Below, piece by piece: positions 46,301 to 57,200 of a stretch of 64,000 bases of DNA. Made by a program: the position numbers and the translations under genes. A model generated the notes under the pieces. It saw only the letters and a list, made by a program, of their open reading frames with translations, ran no database searches and was not told the DNA's origin. Where the stretch lies: positions 14,081,001-14,145,000 of the forward strand of contig OU612067.1 of the NCBI GenBank assembly GCA_914767715.1, written 5' to 3'. This DNA is from Membranipora membranacea (taxonomy: Eukaryota; Bryozoa; Gymnolaemata; Cheilostomatida; Membraniporidae). Positions within the stretch are counted from its first letter, which is position 1, and every line of letters begins with the position of its first letter.

Positions 46301-47567
46301 TGTGGCAGAGTATTTACCTGAGTGGAGGTACTACACTTATCGAAGGGTTCTCTGAGAGGCTGGAGACGGAATTGAAACAGATTGCACCTCCAAGTGTTGA
46401 TGTACAGGTAAGATCTGTTTCAGATTTTCAACATTTTATTTTTTGAGGGACTTGTTATATTTATGATATCCAGAAAAATTCAGATTTCTGATCTCAGAGT
46501 TATGGTATATGTGCTGGCAATAGATGACACAAAGCCAGGATTCTTTCAGTTTGGTTTTGTTGATTTTTTCCAAGTTGTCTTCTCAATGTCAAGGAGCAGA
46601 TAACCTAATTAAACCGCAGAAAACCTTCAATAATTAATCAGTTAGGCGCATAGAGGTAACAAGAAAACTTGACAAGTACATCTTCTCAATGCAAACCTGG
46701 CAACCTCTTTGAAAGTGCGATGTGATTAGAGAGATAGTGCTAGCATTCTTATTAATCTACAAACTGTATTTATTATCTATGCCATTGATTATAATTGTAA
46801 TTATTATTATATTATATTATAATTATCTATGTGATTTTCCCATAGGTACATTCTAGTCCACATAGATACCATGCTGCATACATAGGAGCTTGTGCGTTAG
46901 CTAAACTACCCAACTTTACACAGTCCTGCATAACCAAAGAGGAATGGGTGAGACAAGGGAGAGCAACTCTAAGTAAGTGGAAATATCAGTTCCAAAGCTA
47001 ATCTCGTAAGGGATGTAGAGTTATTTGAAATTTCTTATAATGAATGTTGCCTTATTTTTCCAGTAGAACATGTTTATAACATTCCCACATTTTCTTAAAT
47101 GACCTAATGAGACCAGGTCATTCCATCAATGCTATCTTTGAGCTAACTGGGTATTCGAGAGATTTACATCTTTAAATATTCTTTGGAACGTTCCTTTGAA
47201 ATGGTTGGTGTATTTTCTTCTTCGTCATGATAATAAGAATGTAGTTTTCAATGTGTTTTTGAATTTTTATATTTTGTGAGAGATGTTTGTCATCACTTGC
47301 TTGTCCCCTAGATGTGGTCACATCTGCTTTTTCACTTTCACATTCTGACAACTTCAGTAGATTATTTCACTTTTTGAGGTTGAATTTTTCAGAGAATTTA
47401 AATTAAATTACACCAGTGTACCAGTGTCAATGTCGTTGTTCTAATTTTGTTAATGCCTGTTTTTAACAATTATTATTGAATTTTTGAGTCATGATGTTGT
47501 AGCTTGCTATCTCTCTTCAGTTCCCAAGCATTCCCTGATGAATGATTCCAGCGTTCTTCAAGACTAA
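34370..47567 (+). CDS. PH domain-actin-related fusion protein (885 aa)
   Basis: Exons: 34370..34372, 34896..34976, 35752..35946, 37301..38024, 38971..39050, 39803..39847, 41178..41321, 41662..41751, 42421..42622, 42931..43073, 43825..43905, 44220..44412, 44881..45017, 45516..45634, 46161..46407, 46846..46972, 47521..47567. All phases agree. Numbered from the second Met (34905): about 25-75 helical, possibly coiled coil; 90-330 Ser/Thr/Lys-rich and disordered; 385-477 a PH domain (MEGYVEQL...TWKRIYCKV...W468); 500-870 an actin fold with phosphate-1 loop VDLGSTSIRAG (D503), GIVVDIGE phosphate-2 loop (D644), Q627 in the place of actin Gln137, and adenine loop LSGGTTLIEGF (795-805). The actin histidine 161 position is isoleucine. 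Membrane phosphoinositide binding by the PH domain and nucleotide binding by the actin fold are inferences. I recognise no named family with this architecture. Confidence 0.87.
37889..37936 (+). repeat. 24-bp tandem duplication inside coding sequence
   Basis: Two 24-bp units encode ADVTRTGG and ADVTRIGG, in frame, within the disordered linker of the PH-actin protein. They differ at a few bases. Likely length-polymorphic. Confidence 0.85.
39175..39300 (-). mobile_element. Decayed tRNA-derived SINE (family B, copy 4)
   Basis: On the minus strand the head GATGGTGAGATGGCAAAATC and the order of later motifs match family B, but the pol III boxes are degraded. It lies in an intron of the PH-actin gene. 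Confidence 0.45.
43055..43268 (+). repeat. Minisatellite made of an exon end and its 5' splice site
   Basis: The exon end and donor ACCAAACACATAGATAAG|GTAAGTGTA (43055-43081) recur down the intron: ACCAAACACATAGAAAACGCAAGTGTA, then ACCAAACACGTAGATAAAG, TACCAAACACTTAGATATGGTGAGG and ACACGTAGATAACGTGAGG. About six degraded units are visible, with a GGGTGGGATATACCCC hairpin inserted at about 43160-43185. Confidence 0.85.
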
Positions 47568-47798
47568 ATCATTGTTATCTTTTTCCAAACCTAAGTCCAT
47601 AGCAAGAATCTGAGTTTTCCATTCCCTTTCCTTATTATTTTCTCATCTATATTGCATTGAGAATTATATTCCAATAGTTTTTTGCAGCTTTTCACTTGAT
47701 CATTGTGCTATTTTTATATTAACTTATTTCAGTGTTATATTCTAGTATCATTTACATGTCATAATACATGCGGTCACGGGTGCTATTTTCTACACACA

Positions 47799-47804
47799 AA
47801 TAAA
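47799..47804 (+). promoter_or_regulatory. Poly(A) signal AATAAA of the PH-actin gene
   Basis: First clean AATAAA after the stop, 232 nt downstream. It leaves about 290 bp before the stop codon of the convergent dioxygenase gene. Confidence 0.5.
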
Positions 47805-48090
47805 ATTGAATATAAATACAATTAATGTTTTTACTTTGTTAGAAATGTATTTTAGCCAGTTTACAGTGGATACTAATTTAGTCGCATGGAAAGGTCTAGT
47901 AATCACTGAGATATATATTCCATATCAGGGCTACTTGTGGATGAGCGCAGGCTGTAAATCCTGATTGAAGCCATGTGTATTAAATATTAAAATTTCTTAT
48001 TTATCAAAAAGATTCAAATTTGTTTTAAAATTTTGTCACTGCTCCCTCTGCCTTATTGTTTATCCGCTGTTATAAAGTAAATATGTGAAG

Positions 48091-50868
48091 TCAGAGACTT
48101 TCTTGCCCAGTGGATGCACTCCAGACTCTTGGGAACTCGTCACACATAGCCTTAGCTCCCACAGTCTGGCCTCCTGCTGTAGGAGGAGATGTTTTCCATG
48201 GTCTACTGGCTATGACGCAATCATCACCTGTAACAAAAAGCATTCTAGTTTTTCCACTTTATTCTCATGATCTGCATATAAAGTCGTCGCCATATGCAAA
48301 AAAGCTTACCTGTCAGTAATCTTCAGGTGACCCGTGATACCTGCAAACTCCAATTTTGATAACTTTCTTGATCAGGTAGTGGGAGGAAATCTAGACAAGT
48401 TAGTTCCCTCTGTGGCGACGTAGAGATATTGCAAAAGTCTGGTATCGCCTCGCCAGAGCCTCTGGCTTCTGGTGCCTCGAAACCCAACTCTAAGTTGATA
48501 GGTGCTGCCATTCAAGCTGATTACTAACTATGCAACTCACAGGCAGATTCTCTGCTATTTTTATATAGTTGACTGACCTACCTAACCATCTAGTCGAGAA
48601 GATTCTCCTGGGTACAGGCTGCATGTTTTCAGGTGCACCATGTAGGGTCTTCATGTGGAATACTATCACATCTCCTGGCTAAGAACAAAGAATTACAGAT
48701 AATCAGAGTGCTAGTGCTAAGTACTAGATTGGACCATAGGCAATTCTCCCATCGGTTAGGTATTATGTGTTTATTTTGGGTTTCTTGAATAAGAGTCTGT
48801 TAAATCAAGGAATTTACAGGCTAACTTGATGACTAAGATACGGTCCTGGCTAATCTCATAGGCTCAAAATAGATTTAAACTGCTACCTCCACGTTCCACT
48901 TGACTATTTGGAAATTGTCCCTCTCTGCATCCACATCCGGTACATCGATGTACTCCTGATCATCCCCTCCGTCCTTGAGTGGATAGTTATTGCTGGTGGC
49001 AAACTTACGAGCTCTGAACAGTTTACCACTCAGGTGTGATCCTGATACAAACTCTATAGTTGTCTCCTCTGACACGGGGTCTAGTGGCATCCATATTGAG
49101 CATGCCTACAATGTGAAGTTGCGCAAAATTTAGATAACTCTTGTTCTTGTGCTGGGTATGATTGTAACCATGTTGGACACTAACATAAATCACAATACAC
49201 AATCAAGTTTTGTGAATACCAAACATATATATTTTAGTCCCTTCTAAGAGAACCAGGTCCTGAAATCAGCTAATATTGTTTTACCTTGGTTTTACCTAGC
49301 CAATGTGTTGGCTCTGAACTGAATGGCTGTTTAAGCCCTCAATTAACTATGCTATTAACTAAACAATCCACTGAATACTTTGAGGAGGCAGGACATATTT
49401 TACATGCAGTTACCTTGTTCCCATTGATTGGATAGTAAGTTTGGTCTACATGCCAAGGTGTCTTCTTGTTAGTACCAGCATCTTTAATCAGAGTATGCTC
49501 GTGATAGAAAGCCACTTCCTAAAATACGAATACAGCTTATCCATAGAAAAAGTCATTATATCAGGTCAGAGCAATAATTGATAGAGATAAAGGTCTTCAT
49601 CAATCAACCAGCATTTCATATTTTTAGACTGTTCTTCTTGTTGTCAAGCATATCAAAACACAAGATGGCTGACAGGTCCCCCTTTTCAATTGCTCAACTT
49701 TTTGACCTTCAGTATCATGACAACTCGGAGATGTGAGAACATATATCTGATCAACATTATTAGAACTGTGTAATGCTGACGAGTGTGCGCTTAGATTGTT
49801 GTTGTGCACTGCAAAACAAGGGGAGGATGGCTACCCCTCCCCGTACTTACCTCCGACTGGATTAGTTTACCGACTATTTCAGCAGCTTGTGACTTGTACA
49901 CAAACTCTTTCATCTCAGGAATTCTCCTCCACTGACAGTAATCATTAAAGTATTTACCTGAGCCTCCATCTGCTGCCAGGTCCTCACTCCATTCGCTGTC
50001 ATAGAGTAAAGCTAAATTTTAAGGCAGCGGTATCGAAACTCGTTACATAAGACTATATTACATGTTTATGCTAAGGTTGTTAAAGTGGTCAAACCCACTC
50101 GGGTTATTATTGGCATTGAATAATTTACCATAGCTAGATAATGGAATGCCACTAGCAGCAACCCTAGCAGATTTTGAGCACATAAACCAGTACGATGCAT
50201 GGAAATAAAGTATTAAAGAGTAAAAAGACCAAAAGTCAGCACTAAGCAAAGTAATCAGATGATTGGGACCATGGACTTAATATTAAGTTTATGGTGGGGA
50301 CCCATAGGTTTAACTGGCTAATATATCATAATCCATGATATATAACACACTCTATGTTTGGGATATTGTTTGTCAGAATTCAATGCCATTGCAGGATTTG
50401 ATTTGTTATAAGGACAGTAATTCCATAGGATCTCTATTGTAGTGGAGACACTATAATCCATAACAATCTACTATCAGGGCCGTAGTTTAGAAAAAATGGT
50501 AGGGGAGGAAAAAAGTCAGATGTGAGTCCAAAACATCACCAAGACAGGTTCTGTAAACTCCTCCCTAAGCATTTTAAGACATATAATCAGTAAATGAAAA
50601 CCCCAGGGAAGCTGATTCTGACATTATTCAATTATAGTGTTTTAGGCCACAGTGTTTAGCTTCCTAGGGAAGGCAGTGCCTCTCTGCCTCCACTAGAACG
50701 GCGGGCCTGTCACCAAATCATATTGTATGAATACTACCTCGGATCGTCCCGCACTGTCTTCACTCCTGCAGCTACTTTATCCAGCCAGTACTGAGAGAAT
50801 GCCTGCCTGATGCAGACAGCACCTGTCTTCTGAAACTCCTCAATCTGACTCTGTGTAATCTCAACCAT
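48091..50868 (-). CDS. Phytanoyl-CoA dioxygenase (PhyH) family enzyme, 277 aa
   Basis: Fe(II)/2-oxoglutarate-dependent hydroxylase family; substrate not predictable. Exons: 50738..50868, 49851..49995, 49414..49518, 48887..49105, 48582..48678, 48091..48227, with consistent phases. The double-stranded beta-helix facial triad is visible: H115 and D117 in TPWHVDQTYYP, and the distal histidine H213 in TLHGAPEN. R224/R225 in the RRIFSTRWLGDD block is the likely 2-oxoglutarate anchor. N-terminal MVEITQSQIEEFQKTG is the usual family start. The protein ends a few residues after the family's FPRVW block, so it is complete. The second exon uses the CAG acceptor at 49996; an upstream AG would force a stop. 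No signal peptide or clear PTS1 was seen (C-terminus ...GQESL), so it is probably cytosolic. It resembles bacterial and marine-invertebrate PhyH proteins more than human PHYH. Confidence 0.9.
50475..50709. mobile_element. MITE family A, copy 3, in dioxygenase intron 1
   Basis: Starts CAGGGCCGTAGTTTAGAAA and ends CTAGAACGGCGGGCCTG, imperfect inverted ends. It is the most complete of the three copies (about 235 bp). It ends 28 bp from the 5' splice site of exon 1 at 50737. Confidence 0.8.
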
Positions 50869-53800
50869 GGCTGTAAGGGATCTCTTTATTTTAGTTTACT
50901 CCCGTTAGATTGTTATTTACTCTGAAACAGGATTTTGTAGTACATATCTGTCAACTTTTCGTATCCTCAGCAACCTTTAACCATTGACAAACCACAACAG
51001 TGTAGTAATGTGTACTGTATTTGCAAAGTCAGTCAGATAGTAGAATTAAACTTAATCAAAAAGTTCATCTAAGCATAGTCTGCAAAACCAGTACATACCA
51101 GTCTAAATAATTTTATGAATTTAAACAAAATTATGTGCCAAAAGAAGAGTTTTCTGTGTACCTGATTGTGAACCAGTATGCAATGATACCCTAGCAAGTT
51201 TAATTTCAAATATTTACTTGTAAAGCCATATAAAAAGCACACAGTGAAATGAAGGAATTTTGAGCAGTGTCAAAAATTTGGACTTTACACTTTCTCATGC
51301 ATTCGCTGAGGGTATATAGTAGTTATACAATTACTATTCTATTGAAATTGGGTCAGACACCAATTATAGAAGATGTCAATTTAGAGGCTGCATTATTGCA
51401 TTATATTGCAAGCTCATCTATCATTCCAAACTTATCAAGTATAATAATAAGTAATAGACAAACTATTATAGTAGTATTTATGGTGCACTTTTATCACGTT
51501 TAAGTTGTCTGCTGCTTATCAGTGGGGAGACAATCCTCACACAGAGTTTAGCCTCAACGGCAGATTGCACACTCATAGATATGCAATGTGTGTAACACAA
51601 TGTCGCTGCTTCCTTTCTAAATAATGTTTGATTGCAATCTTTGATGACAATAAACTATAGCTGTGTATAGTGATATGTTTATCTTATGGATTAAGTCACA
51701 TTTTTTCCAGGTCTCTTTGTATTGCGCGAGAAAGTCTCAAGTATTCGTCATTCAAAGCTGGATTAACAGTGCTAACCTTTCATTCTTATGCTGTCAGGCT
51801 GCAAGTTCAGGTAGTTATATTCTTTACATTCACTCACCATAGATAGGGAAGTAAATTAACTGCGGGAAGAGAGTTCTCCATTTCCTGCGGGCTTGAAAAG
51901 GAGAATTTATGGCTAGCTAACTTTGATTCAACCTCATGACTCTATATTAACTCCCAGCAAGCTTTAACAACAAACCAATGAACATTGAACAAACAAACAA
52001 GTTTTCTTCAACTCTTGCTAGTATTACTTCGACTCTATGGTATCTCAATTAATTTGCCCATCCCCCTCATGTCAAAAATGGTGTACATGGTTTATCATCA
52101 GCCAAAAATCATTGTAATTTCATAATCACTGTAATTGAATGAGGCCTGACCAGGGCTGATTTTCGTGTTTATTGACCCGCTAACTAAGACGTTATATTTA
52201 GCCGGTACTAAAATGGGCTATAATAAATACATACTGTAAGCATCTCACAATATTATTACATGATTTTTCTTATTTTGACTGACTGGTATGTAAATGAATA
52301 AAGCTCACATGTAGAGCTATAACTAGGCATGTTAAGTGCACAAGGTATGTATGTAGGCTCTAGCATATACTATACTACCGAAGATTATAAATAAGTCATT
52401 GATTCTACCATCATATACATTGTCTGTCTGCTATAGGAATAGCTGAGTGAGAGGCTGCAAAAATACTATTCAGCAGTTGAAGTTAGTAACTATTATCATG
52501 TGTATGGGCTAAATGTTGTTTTGGGATATTGGGAGAAATCATATTTAATTGCTGACTGTTTGTTTATTAGGATAGATTTATGGCCATTATTTGCTGCCGC
52601 TGTATTATTGAGAGTACACGAGGCAGCAGCCCATTCGATGTCTCAGGGGGGTGCGAGGCAGACGTTGCTGCCTTCGTAAATTGGTCAGTGAGTTTGCTAA
52701 TAGATAAAGTAGCTATTCTAGATTCCTTATACATACTTGTGCGATATGCCACTTTGCTTATAGTTTAATAGGACAAGATTCATTTTTGGCTAATGAGCTA
52801 GCCTCAATACCAAAATCAGTTATAAGGCATGTTTGTAGGGGGTAAGCCTTGGCGACCGCATGTTAGAATTTTAGTTCATTAAGTTCTTAAGCTAACTTGC
52901 TGCCAACCTAATGAGATTGATGATAACATCTTTGTAAGGTCAGTGTATAGGCATACTTCAGTTGCAGCCAAAATTCTGATTCGCCACCTAATAAGCAATA
53001 TCAACGTGATTTAGATGTGTTTGAATTGCAAAGTTTCGGAGAGCAGGCTATGCGAGTTATGCTCATAGCTGACCTTTCACCTCTTACGCATTTTATGCTT
53101 TAGTATCTTATGCTTCCGATGATATCATTATACAGGGGGTCTATGCAAAATGGATTGGTAAGTTATTGGTAGGTATATTCGATGGACATAGATCGATCTA
53201 ACTGTTCTGAATACACCTCATTCTCAAGGATATATGACACAGATGGGATATACTCACCATTAGGATTCTGAAATGTCAGTGATACTATACCAAGCTCAAT
53301 GGATATAACAGAAGCCAACTTGTGATATTTTATACCAAAGGTATGTTCATCTTTGTTGTGTACTAGTTTGACTTTGAGCACCCCAAACTTTTGTCCAAGG
53401 CTGTGTCAATATGTTGGCTTGAGTACCTTGATTTCAACATCTTAGACAATGGATTATGAATTAAACCTGAGAGTAAAGAAACCTTCCTGACTTAGCCATG
53501 CTACCTCGAGGCGGGCTAGGAAGTTTTGGGACGGGCGGATGAAGAGAGTAAGAGTACTCAAAGCGTATAGGGTACCGTTCATGGTCAATTTGGTTCAGCT
53601 CTTAATTCCTTGCCTCCCATCTGACAGCCTCATGCTCTTGGGCAGTGCGGAGTTTAGTCTGAGCCCCCCAGACTTTTGACCCCCGGCGGGTTACTTGTGT
53701 AGGCTATGCTGTAATGACAATATAGTTAGCAAACCTGGGTAGATAACTTAGATTTACATTAAATTTCTTTGGGAATAAGGGGTGGCGTTGCTGCTCCAAC

Positions 53801-53902
53801 TTAAACAGCACAGGTTCAGACTTTTATACCTATGTTTTGTGTATACTTAGCAGGAATTTTGGACTGTAGCTCAAACTAACATCAAAATCATACCCTATAT
53901 AG
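50869..53902. other. Intergenic region between dioxygenase and CLK genes
   Basis: Divergent upstream regions of two genes. No TATA box or CpG-rich block stands out. Minus-strand open frames at 52567-52752 and 53163-53381 have no recognised family and no splice partners, so they are not annotated. Confidence 0.45.
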
Positions 53903-54225
53903 ATGCCAATTACTAGCGAGATACTGAACATGGTGAATAAGCTATCCAACACGCCCTCTAGTGGCAATTCTTCAGGCAGCCGCACAGCTCCGTCCAGCAA
54001 TGATTCATCTAAAGCAAAACAGAAGAGCAAAAGGTCAAAGGTTAGTGAGCGGTTTGATTTTATCACACTCCAGCTTATCATGCGGTACTGCTTGCTCAGA
54101 GCTCCTTCTGGGCCTGATTTAGAGATTATAAGAGGGTTAAAGGAAGATATAAGACTTGTACCGCCTGAGATGTAAAGTGGCTAGTTTGAGCCGCCCCAGA
54201 CTCTTGCCCCGGCATGTTGTGTCTA
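53655..54225. repeat. Dispersed repeat motif, two copies
   Basis: TTTAGTCTGAGCCCCCCAGACT...CCCCGGC at 53653-53690 recurs as TAGTTTGAGCCGCCCCAGACT...CCCCGGC at 54181-54215, and as TTAGTCTGAGCCTTCCAGACT at 59487-59507. The CTGAGCC...AGACT core may be the end of an old transposon. Confidence 0.5.
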
Positions 54226-57200
54226 CTCCCGGTTTACAATGCAGACGTCAAATATCAAGGCAAACCTTATAACATGGGTTCTTGATTCTTGTGCTATAGG
54301 CCGCATTGGTCAAGCTTTTTTGGAAAAAATACTACCTCGCCTTACCCCTAGAATAGCAGCTTTTTATACCAATGGGTGTGGTTGAAACTTATCATAACAC
54401 ACAGTTTGATAAAGGTTATGGTATTATAATTATGGTATTTAAAAATAGAGCTAGATCGTTTTAATCAAAGTTGCAGGTGGAGTGAATGGAATCTTCTTCG
54501 TTATTAGTATGGTAACTTTGGCTGTGCTTATGTTGCAATAAACACTGACCTTTAAGATTTAAGTGTTGCACCGAAGAAGCAAAATGTTCTAACAGCTGTC
54601 AGATTCCTATATTTCTTTACAAGAGAGTTATATAATAAATCTTGTTACGCTTGCGTTGCGTTATGGCGTCAGGGTATTCTTACCGCAACAGCCACAAGTC
54701 ATGCATCCTTATGCTGTCTCAGGCATGAAATGGTGGGCTTAAATTTGGCTCCAGTGCCTTCAGGGCCAAGTTCACACACATAGCTCATAGGCAGATTGAG
54801 CCCTATAGCCTTCCCAAAGTTCAATTTTATTGTAGTTTTTCTATATGACATAACTTTGTAACCCATAAAGCTGGCCAACTTATTGGGATCTACACAGCCT
54901 AACTATGCTATTATATAGGCCTCATCGGTTTGAATATAATTTCCTCAACACCAAAACTTATATGCAATGCTATTATTGTATTGTACTTAGGAGCTGCTAA
55001 TGACATTTGATATAGTAGCGGTGTATATAAAAGCAAGCAAGGCAATTACATTTAATAGCGCTACCTTTACAACGCATCCCACCGAACTTTCCATAACTCA
55101 TAACTGAATAGATAAGTGAAAACATTGTACAGTCTCGCCACTGCACTTACAGTCAAAGATTGATAACGCATTGACTTTAATCTATTCCTAGAGGATGCGG
55201 GTTTAAGAAATCCATTTAAAGTTTTGAAACATGCTGGGTTTAGATGAAACTACTCCTAAGCAAATTGAACTTGTGTTAGTATTTAGCTTCTACCCAGCTG
55301 ATTCTGAAATTTATCCGCTAACGGTGAAGGCACAGGATAATATTTAGAAACTGTGACTGTAAACGCAGAGGTCATTTGATAGCAAGAGCTCCGTGAGATT
55401 TATACCACTCAGCGAGAAATTTCTTTAAGATGTGTACGTCTGCTTTGCCAAAATAATGTTTTGTCGGGAAAGAAAAGCTGTCTCTCAATGGGAGGAGTAT
55501 ATAAACAATAACTGGATGGTTCGATGAGTCATCAACCCTCTCCAGACTTGAATGGAAAATGGTAGATTTTTCTGTTCATTAGGACTTTGTGATTCAGGTG
55601 TAGACATTGGATAATACTTGTGTTCTGTTGTGCTGCCCTAGTTTCTGATTCATTCATCTACCTAATGCAAATATTTTAATCTCTCTGCAAATAATCAGAA
55701 GATCGCTATTAGTTATTTGATACTACCGGTAGGTAATGTATGTAAGGTAATGCAGGTTTCACTTCTTGTTGCTCGTGTTTAACTTACGTTAGTTTAATGA
55801 TGGCCAGTGATCAGTATAAGCAGGAAACTTTCCGTCAGTAAAGTTTTGATTGCAAAGCATAATCTATTGCATACTCTGATTGTCTGTGGAGCAGAAATTC
55901 ATCTGAAACAAAAATTACACAAGCATAGAGACTGTAAGATCATTGCACTGTGAATAGAACCAACAGAAATGGAATATTCACGCTGTTGAACGGTGAATCA
56001 TAGTTTCACACTACTGAACTTTTGATGGTAGTTATCTCCCCTGATTTGAACGATGAATCATAGTTTGCTCATCATTTCAGATGTCCTACATTGGGTGCCT
56101 CGCCTTACCCTTGATATTCAACAGGAACAAGGTTTTCCACGATGTTGTTTTTACAAATTATTTGTATAGCTTTACATGTTGTACAAAAATTCGTTTCCTT
56201 CCAAATAGTCCATTTCTGTTGCCAGCTCAATCTGTTCGTTACCATGCGAGGACAACTTCTTACTTGGTATTTAGCTTCCATCCCTTACTTGTTTTGTCGC
56301 TATAAATGTCAATTATGATGTGCATATCCTTAAGATCTGGTTTCCGAGGTGACTCACTAACTTATCATTCTGGAAAAACCTGATTTTCCGCAGGAAATCA
56401 GATTGGGAAAATCTGCTCAGCCAGAATGAGTCATAACATTTCATCCCTGTGCGAGAAAAACACGAAGAAGAAAAAATCAGTCCAAATTGTAGCCACAAAA
56501 GATTACTGTGTTAACCAGCCAATCTAAGAGTCACATAACAGCCGGCCATTGGGAATGGGAAAAATAAATCATGACAAAGAAAAAAACATGAGACAGTATG
56601 GAGTAGTATCGCCTGTTCACAGTTAGCTGTACCTTAGCTTACCTGTACTCCATTCAGACCTAGCCTTGTCACGCGGCATCGTATTTTGCTTTGGGGGTAC
56701 CACCCAAAACTAAAATGGAGAATTGTGACAAAGCTAATTCAAACCCAATAGCTTTGGCCACTTCCACTCTGGCTGAGTAGTAGTGCTCCATAATAATGTT
56801 TCTTCTAAATCTAATTTCTATCTCTGTTCGGTATTTTCAGAAGAATGTAGCAGAGGAACCATCTCCTAATGATAGGCCATCTCATGTGCTCAATGACTCA
56901 GAGGGACATCTTATCTACAAATCTGGAGACATCTTAGACGAAAGATGTAAGTCGCCGTTAATTATTTTGTTCTCCTTCCCTTTGGGATATCGATGTGATG
57001 GCAATCAATGAGGAAGCATCAGTGTCTGCAGTATTGTATCGTGGATGAGATTTAGTGCCTGCCTGCGTTGCTGACTTGGCCTTGCTATTTTTTTCTTACT
57101 GTGATGTGTTAATAGAATTTAAGTCAGCAATGCCTATTGCTAATATTCATAGCGCCATAGCCAGTGCTCTGAGTTCCAGCAAAAAAAGTATAGAGGGGCA

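Noticed and set aside
48323-48511. Minus-strand open frame ahead of the last dioxygenase exon
   Set aside because: It looked like a possible next exon, but the exon at 48091-48227 continues the family alignment (WLGDD...FPRVW) in the correct phase, and this frame lies in the intron.
53163-53381. 72-codon minus-strand open frame upstream of the CLK gene
   Set aside because: Reasonable amino-acid composition but no recognised domain and no exon partners on that strand; left unannotated.
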